Shown piece after piece: positions 59,492 to 64,000 of a DNA stretch of 64,000 nucleotides. Location of the stretch: NCBI RefSeq assembly GCF_002910915.1, contig NZ_NEUF01000173.1, forward strand, positions 141,163 to 205,162, read 5' to 3'. Source of the DNA: Streptomyces sp. SM10 (GTDB lineage Bacteria; Actinomycetota; Actinomycetes; Streptomycetales; Streptomycetaceae). A program made the translations under genes and the position numbers. The first letter of the stretch is position 1, and the number at the start of each line of letters is the position of its first letter. The notes under the pieces are model-generated. The model did no database searches. It was given only the letters and a program-made list of their open reading frames with translations, and was not told the DNA's origin.

Positions 59492-60592
59492 GTGGCCACA
59501 TCCCTGGACCGAATACCTGACGCATCGTCACGCACGGGGGCCGGGCCCGTGCCGCCCGGCCGCGTCTCCCTCACCTTCCTCCTCGTCGTCCTGTGTACGG
59601 CGCTCCCCCTCTCGCTCGTCTGCGGGGCGGGACTGGGGGCGTCCGGGCTCTCCTGGGGCGAGGTCCTCCGGTACCTCTGGGCAGGTGTCACCGGCGGGCC
59701 CATCTCCCCGGACCAGGTCTCGGCGTACACCATCGTCTGGGAGCTGCGCCTTCCCCGGGCCGTCCTGGCGGCGGTCGTCGGCGCAGGACTGTCGGCGATC
59801 GGCGTGGCCGTCCAGGCGATGGTCCGCAACGCGCTCGCCGACCCGTTCGTGCTGGGGATCTCCTCGGGCGCCGCCGTCGGGGCCAACGCGGTGCTCATCT
59901 TCGGCGCGTTCGCTGCTCTGGGCCTGTGGGCGCTGTCCGCGGCGGCGTTCCTCTCCGCGCTCCTCGCCATGACGCTCGTGTACACGATCGCCCGTACCCC
60001 GCGTGGGCTGACCCCTCTGCGGCTCGTGCTGACGGGCACCGCGATGTACTACGGCTTCTCGGCCGTCACCACGTTCATGGTGTTCGCGGCCGAGCGCGGA
60101 GAGGCGGCCCGCTCCGCGATGATGTGGATGCTCGGCAGCCTGAGCGGTGCGGACTGGGCCTCGGTACCCATCGCCGCGGGAGCGGTGCTCGGCGGCATCG
60201 CCCACCTGGCCTGGTCGGGGCGCCGTCTGAACGCGCTCGCGATGGGCGACGAGACGGCCGCTGCCCTGGGGGTGGACGCGGGGCGGCTGCGCAAGGAGCT
60301 CTTCCTCGTCTCCGCGGCCGTCACCGGTTCGGTCGTCGCCGTGAGCGGTGCGATCGGATTCGTCGGCCTGATGGTCCCGCACGCCGTACGGATGCTGGTC
60401 GGCGCCGATCACGGCCGGCTGCTGGCCGTCGCCCCGCTCGCGGGCGCCGTCCTGCTGATCTGGGTGGACATCCTGTCCCGACTGGTCCTCGCCCCGGCCG
60501 AACTGCCGGTGGGTGTGCTCACCGCGGTCGTCGGCGTGCCGTGCTTCGTCCTGCTCATGCGCCGCCGCACCTACTCCTTCGGAGGCATGTGA
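59492..60592 (+). CDS. FecCD/BtuC-type ABC permease
   Basis: A 366-residue (from GTG 59492) inner-membrane permease with about 10 helices. FecCD hallmarks are VWELRLPRAVLAAVVGAGLS, GVAVQAMVRNALADPFVLGI, SSGAAVGANAVLIFG, MMWMLGSLSGADWASV and SGAIGFVGLMVPHAVRMLVG. The family imports B12, siderophores and haem; the cobalamin riboswitch upstream makes corrinoid (or cobalt-related) uptake most likely. The start is uncertain: 59402 lies too close to the riboswitch, and GTG at 59549 is an alternative that begins nearer the first helix. The stop overlaps the ATPase start (TGATG). Confidence 0.88.
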   Translation: MATSLDRIPDASSRTGAGPVPPGRVSLTFLLVVLCTALPLSLVCGAGLGASGLSWGEVLRYLWAGVTGGPISPDQVSAYTIVWELRLPRAVLAAVVGAGLSAIGVAVQAMVRNALADPFVLGISSGAAVGANAVLIFGAFAALGLWALSAAAFLSALLAMTLVYTIARTPRGLTPLRLVLTGTAMYYGFSAVTTFMVFAAERGEAARSAMMWMLGSLSGADWASVPIAAGAVLGGIAHLAWSGRRLNALAMGDETAAALGVDAGRLRKELFLVSAAVTGSVVAVSGAIGFVGLMVPHAVRMLVGADHGRLLAVAPLAGAVLLIWVDILSRLVLAPAELPVGVLTAVVGVPCFVLLMRRRTYSFGGM

Positions 60593-61374
60593 TGAGGATC
60601 GAGATCGACGCGCTGACGGTCGAGGTCGCGGGCGCGCGCCTGGTGGACGAGGTCACGCTGGGGGCGGCCGACGGGCAGCTCGTCGGCCTGGTCGGGCCCA
60701 ACGGCAGCGGGAAGTCCACCCTGCTGCGCTGTGTCTACCGGGCCCTGCGTCCCACGGCCGGTGCGATACGGCTCGGCGGCGAGGACCTGCACACCATGAG
60801 CGCCCGCGAAGGAGCCCGGCGGCTGGCCGCCCTCCCGCAGGAAGCGGTGGCGGAGTTCGACTTCACCGTCGCGGAGACCGTCGCCATGGGGCGGCTCCCG
60901 CACCAGGGAGCGGTCGCCCGCGCCGACGACGAGGACCGCCGGCTGTGCGAGGAGGCACTCGGGGGGACGGGCGTGGGCCACCTGGCCGACCGGGGCTTCC
61001 TCACTCTCTCCGGAGGCGAGCGGCAGCGGGTCCTGATAGCCCGCGCGCTGGCCCAGCAGCCCCGGATCCTCGTACTGGACGAGCCGACCAACCACCTGGA
61101 CATCGCTCATCAGCTGGAGGTCCTCGCCCTGGTGCGCGCCAGTGGCCTGACCGTGCTCACCGCCCTCCACGACCTCAACCTCGCCGCCCTCCACTGCGAT
61201 CTCGTCCATGTCATCGACGGCGGCCGGATCGTCGCCTCGGGCGCTCCGCACGACGTACTGACCACCGAACTCCTGGCGGACGTCTTCGGCGTACGGGCCC
61301 ACCGCGTGGCGCACCCGGAGACCGGCGCACTTCAGCTGATCTTCGACCTCCCCCCTGTCCGCCCCACCTCCTGA
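60592..61374 (+). CDS. ABC transporter ATPase for metal-chelate/corrinoid uptake
   Basis: A 260-residue ATPase with Walker A GPNGSGKST, ALPQEAVAEFDFTVAETVAM (Q-loop), signature LSGGERQR, Walker B ILVLDEPTNHLDI and the switch TALHDLNLAA. This FepC/BtuD-type text goes with FecCD permeases. Its ATG shares one base with the permease stop, so expression is coupled. It powers import through the upstream permease dimer. Confidence 0.93.
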   Translation: MRIEIDALTVEVAGARLVDEVTLGAADGQLVGLVGPNGSGKSTLLRCVYRALRPTAGAIRLGGEDLHTMSAREGARRLAALPQEAVAEFDFTVAETVAMGRLPHQGAVARADDEDRRLCEEALGGTGVGHLADRGFLTLSGGERQRVLIARALAQQPRILVLDEPTNHLDIAHQLEVLALVRASGLTVLTALHDLNLAALHCDLVHVIDGGRIVASGAPHDVLTTELLADVFGVRAHRVAHPETGALQLIFDLPPVRPTS

Positions 61375-61388
61375 GGAGCCCCACCACC

Positions 61389-62411
61389 ATGCCGACGTAC
61401 ATGCGCCCCGCCGCGCTCGCGCTCGCCACCGCCCTGGCCCTCACCGGATGCGGTGCGGAGGTGACGCGGACGGCCGACGGGAAGGACACCTCCCGGACGG
61501 CGGACGGCCACTACCCCGTGACGGTCGAGAACTGCGGGGAGAAGAAGACCTACGACAAGGCTCCGCAGCGCGTGGTCACCAACGACGTGGGTATCACCGA
61601 GATCATGTTCGCCCTCGGGCTCGAGGACCACATGGCGGGCTATGTGATGCCCGACGACAAGGGCGATCTCTCCGCGGTGCCGTGGAAGGACGCCTACGGG
61701 AGGACCGAGTGGCTCTCGAAGGACAGGATCACCGAGGAGCTGGTCCTCGACGCGCGGGCCGACCTCGTCTTCGCGGGCTGGAACTACGGATTCAGCGAGG
61801 GGGACGCCTTCACCCCCGCCGGACTGCGCAGGGTGGGGATCGACTCCTACCTCCTCAGCGAGTCGTGCCGCAACGGCCAGGGCAAGGCCCGCGGAGTGAT
61901 GTCACCGCTCGACGCGCTCTACACGGACCTCGCCAACCTGGGAAAGGTGTTCGACGTCGAGGACCGGGCCGAGGCACTCACGGAGTCCTTCCGGAAGCAG
62001 ATCGCCGAAGCGCAGACGAAGGCCCCGAAGGGGAGCGACCGCCCGCGCGTCTTCCTCTACGACGACGGCAGGGACAAGCCCCTGACCTCGGGTGTCTACG
62101 CCGGGCCGCACGACATCATCACCAAGGCCGGGGGCGACCACATCATGAAGGACCTCAAGGACAGCTGGACGACGGTGGGATGGGAGACGGTGATCGACCG
62201 TGACCCCGAGGTGATCGTGATCAACAACTACGGGGACACCACCGCCGACCGGAAGCGGGCGTTCCTCCTGTCGTACGAACCGCTCGCGAACGTCTCCGCC
62301 ATCCGGAACAACCGGATCGTCGTGCTCGACTACGTGGACCTCGTGGAGAGCCCCCGTAACCCCGCAGCCGTCACCTCGCTCGCCGCGGAACTGAGGAAGC
62401 AGGCTTCCTGA
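61389..62411 (+). CDS. Periplasmic-binding lipoprotein of the corrinoid/metal-chelate ABC system
   Basis: A 340-residue binding protein. The signal MRPAALALATALALTGC has its lipidated Cys21. The mature part is a BtuF/FepB-like helical-backbone binding fold: KAPQRVVTNDVGITEIMFAL, LGLEDHMAGYVM, FAGWNYGFSEGDAFTP, FLYDDGRDKPLTSGVYAGPH and DPEVIVINNYGD. It follows the ATPase by 14 bases and completes the operon, so the unit is BtuCDF-like in content (order C-D-F). The cobalamin riboswitch suggests the ligand is a corrinoid. Confidence 0.9.
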   Translation: MPTYMRPAALALATALALTGCGAEVTRTADGKDTSRTADGHYPVTVENCGEKKTYDKAPQRVVTNDVGITEIMFALGLEDHMAGYVMPDDKGDLSAVPWKDAYGRTEWLSKDRITEELVLDARADLVFAGWNYGFSEGDAFTPAGLRRVGIDSYLLSESCRNGQGKARGVMSPLDALYTDLANLGKVFDVEDRAEALTESFRKQIAEAQTKAPKGSDRPRVFLYDDGRDKPLTSGVYAGPHDIITKAGGDHIMKDLKDSWTTVGWETVIDRDPEVIVINNYGDTTADRKRAFLLSYEPLANVSAIRNNRIVVLDYVDLVESPRNPAAVTSLAAELRKQAS

Positions 62412-62418
62412 ACTCGGG

Positions 62419-62455
62419 CCACGCCGTGCCGGGGGCCGTCCCCGGCACGGCGTGG
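62419..62455. terminator. Perfect 16-bp hairpin between convergent uptake operon and aldehyde dehydrogenase
   Basis: CCACGCCGTGCCGGGG (62419-62434) pairs exactly with CCCCGGCACGGCGTGG (62440-62455) around a five-base loop. It can serve both strands. Confidence 0.85.
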
Positions 62456-62462
62456 TGGGTCC

Positions 62463-63893
62463 TCAGGGCGCGGCGTGGGCGGCCATGACGTGCTTGACGC
62501 GTGTGTAGTCGTCGAGCCCGTACCGGCTCAGGTCTCGGCCGATGCCCGACTGCTTGTAGCCGCCGTGCGGAGTCTCGGCCGGGATCACCTGGTGGCAGTT
62601 GAGCCAGACGCAGCCGAAGTCGAGCTCCGCGCTCACCCTCATCGCACGGCCCAGGTCGACGGTCCAGACACTGGACGCGAGACCCAGGTCGACGCCGTTG
62701 GCGAGGGCGACGGCCTCCTCCTCGGTGTCGAAGGGCTGCACGGTGAGGACAGGTCCGAAGACCTCCCCCTGGACGACGTCGTCGTCCTGCCGCACGCCCG
62801 AGACGACGGTGGGCGGGAAGAAGTAGCCCGGCCGGTCGAGCACGGTCCCGCCCGCTTCGATCCGCGCGTGCGGAGGCAGGCCGGCCAGGACGGCAGCCAC
62901 CCGGTCGGCGTGGGCGGCGCTGTTGAGGGGGCCGTGGAACACGCCCTCCTCGTCGGGCGGGCCCGCCCGGGTGTCCCGTGCCGCCTCGACGAGCGCCGCG
63001 AGCAGGGCGTCGTGCGCCTCGCGCTGGACCAGTACGCGGGTCAGGGCGGTGCAGTCCTGGCCCGCGTTGAAGAAGGCCGCATCGGCCAGGGCGCGGGCCG
63101 TCCGGACCGCGTCGACATCGGCGAAGACGAGGGCCGGTGCCTTGCCGCCCAGCTCCAGGTGGACGTTCTTGATCTCATGTGCCGCCGTGCTCATCACCTC
63201 CGCACCGGCTCGGGTGCTGCCGGTGATGGCGACCATGTCGATGTCCGGGTGCGCGACGAGGGCGCGTCCGGTGTCTCGGTCCCCACAGACGACGTTCACG
63301 ACCCCGGGCGGGAAGGCCTGCTGGGCGAGTTCGCCGAGCAGGACCGTGGACCAGGGCGTGGTGTCCGACGGCTTGAGCACCACGGTGTTGCCGGCGGCCA
63401 GCGCCGGGCCGAGCTTCCACACCGCCATCATGAACGGGTAGTTCCACGGGGTGACCTGGGCGACGGCCCCGACCGGCTCACGGCGCACGTAGGAGGTGTG
63501 GCCCTCCGCGTACTCCCCGGCCGCGATGCCCTCCAGGAGCCGGGCCGCACCCGCGAAGAACCGCAACTGGTCTGCGCCCCGCAGGATTTCGAGCGTCCGG
63601 GTGACCGCACGCGGCTTCCCGGTGCTGCGCACCTCGGCATCCAGCAGGTCGTCCGCGTGGGCGACCACGAGGTCGGCCAGGCGCAGCAGGGCCTCCTGCC
63701 GGCGAGCCGGGGTGCCGCGGCGCCAGGCCGGCAGCGCGCGGCGTGCCGCGGCCACGGCGGCGTCCACCTCGGCGGCCGAGGAGCGGGGAGCGGTGCCGTA
63801 GACCTGCCCGGTCGCCGGGTCGGTCAGCTCCATGCGGTCGGCGGTGTCCGTGCTCCGGCCGTCGACGACGTTACGGAGATCCAGGTCAGCCAT
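62463..63893 (-). CDS. Aldehyde dehydrogenase (aminobutyraldehyde/betaine-aldehyde type)
   Basis: A 476-residue NAD(P)+-dependent aldehyde dehydrogenase. Visible are VAQVTPWNYPFMMAVWKLGP (NAD fold entry), AITGSTRAGAEVM, the catalytic Glu in HLELGGKAPALVF (near 248) and the catalytic Cys281 in FFNAGQDCTALTRVLV. EVFGPVLTVQPFD and the C-terminal HGGYKQSGIGRDLSRYGLDD are the wording of gamma-aminobutyraldehyde dehydrogenases. A role in putrescine/polyamine breakdown is likely. Its ATG overlaps the upstream gene's stop (ATGGCTGA), so the two are coupled. Confidence 0.9.
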   Translation of the reverse strand: MADLDLRNVVDGRSTDTADRMELTDPATGQVYGTAPRSSAAEVDAAVAAARRALPAWRRGTPARRQEALLRLADLVVAHADDLLDAEVRSTGKPRAVTRTLEILRGADQLRFFAGAARLLEGIAAGEYAEGHTSYVRREPVGAVAQVTPWNYPFMMAVWKLGPALAAGNTVVLKPSDTTPWSTVLLGELAQQAFPPGVVNVVCGDRDTGRALVAHPDIDMVAITGSTRAGAEVMSTAAHEIKNVHLELGGKAPALVFADVDAVRTARALADAAFFNAGQDCTALTRVLVQREAHDALLAALVEAARDTRAGPPDEEGVFHGPLNSAAHADRVAAVLAGLPPHARIEAGGTVLDRPGYFFPPTVVSGVRQDDDVVQGEVFGPVLTVQPFDTEEEAVALANGVDLGLASSVWTVDLGRAMRVSAELDFGCVWLNCHQVIPAETPHGGYKQSGIGRDLSRYGLDDYTRVKHVMAAHAAP

Positions 63894-64000
63894 GGGTGAC
63901 GCTCCTTTCGCGCAGGGAGTCCACGGTGACGCCTGGGGCCAGCCGGCCCTCGGTCACCTTCAGCTCGATCAGCGCGGCCGTGCCCGAGGCGAGGGCGCGT
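63886..64000 (-). CDS. C-terminal end of an upstream gene, possibly a thiamine-pyrophosphate enzyme
   Basis: Only the last 37 codons are in the window: ALASGTAALIELKVTEGRLA, PGVTVDSLRERSVTHG-stop. The ASGxAALIEL-x-V piece resembles the closing strand of acetolactate-synthase-like thiamine-diphosphate enzymes, which sometimes neighbour aldehyde dehydrogenases in Streptomyces polyamine loci. The stop TGA lies within the first codons of the dehydrogenase gene. Identification is tentative. Confidence 0.4.
   Translation of the reverse strand, partial: RALASGTAALIELKVTEGRLAPGVTVDSLRERSVTHG

Overview
The window is very GC-rich, with strong third-position GC bias, dense gene packing, GTG starts and many GTGA/ATGA/TGATG gene overlaps. 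Together with a chaplin (aerial-hypha surface protein) gene at 45959-46306 and many typical actinomycete families, this points to a Streptomyces chromosome. The mix of accessory transport and catabolic clusters with at least seven broken genes suggests an arm or near-arm location rather than the conserved core. I saw no tRNA, rRNA, CRISPR array, insertion sequence or prophage gene.

Layout. 1-12 kb: a partial ClC chloride channel, DUF2252 and DUF389 proteins, a collapsed GH15 glucoamylase/trehalase-like pseudogene, a small DUF6011 protein, an acyl-CoA thioesterase downstream of a large DEAD-box helicase, a membrane metal-dependent hydrolase, a frameshifted ATP-dependent DNA ligase and a type II NADH dehydrogenase. 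12-22 kb: a heterodimeric ABC exporter with complementary degenerate sites, a YdiJ-like FAD/Fe-S oxidoreductase, and a MarR regulator divergent from a homodimer-type ABC exporter, followed by a bidirectional terminator and a 22-codon hydrophobic peptide gene. 22-28 kb: a CzcO-like flavoprotein, a YjbQ protein, MMPL debris, an FKBP isomerase, and katG divergent from its likely Fur-family repressor. 28-36 kb: a response regulator facing a MacB-type ABC ATPase-permease-histidine kinase operon, a shortened DUF4246 gene, and an MFS exporter translationally coupled to a TetR regulator.

36-45 kb is a coherent polysaccharide or uronide utilisation locus: a DeoR/LacI hybrid regulator, then (opposite strand) a 2-hydroxyacid dehydrogenase, a lipoprotein binding protein, two sugar permeases, a YesL-like DUF624 protein and a heparinase II/III lyase. 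44.6-51.5 kb: a secreted DUF4394 protein, a chaplin with an unusual charged tail, a methyltransferase, a rifampin-phosphotransferase/PEP-synthase-like remnant, an acyl-CoA dehydrogenase/oxidase and a CPA2 antiporter. 51.6-58.3 kb is a probable glutarate (or related dicarboxylate) catabolic cluster: LysR, MHS-family transporter, AidB-like dehydrogenase, CaiB/BaiF CoA transferase and glutaryl-CoA dehydrogenase.

58.3-64 kb: a probable c-di-AMP (ydaO-type) riboswitch before a secreted SLT-domain protein, a cobalamin riboswitch before a three-gene metal-chelate/corrinoid ABC uptake operon, and an aldehyde dehydrogenase downstream of a partial gene. Perfect GC-rich hairpins mark most unit ends. The pseudogenes share a theme: several keep both ends of the protein but lack the middle.
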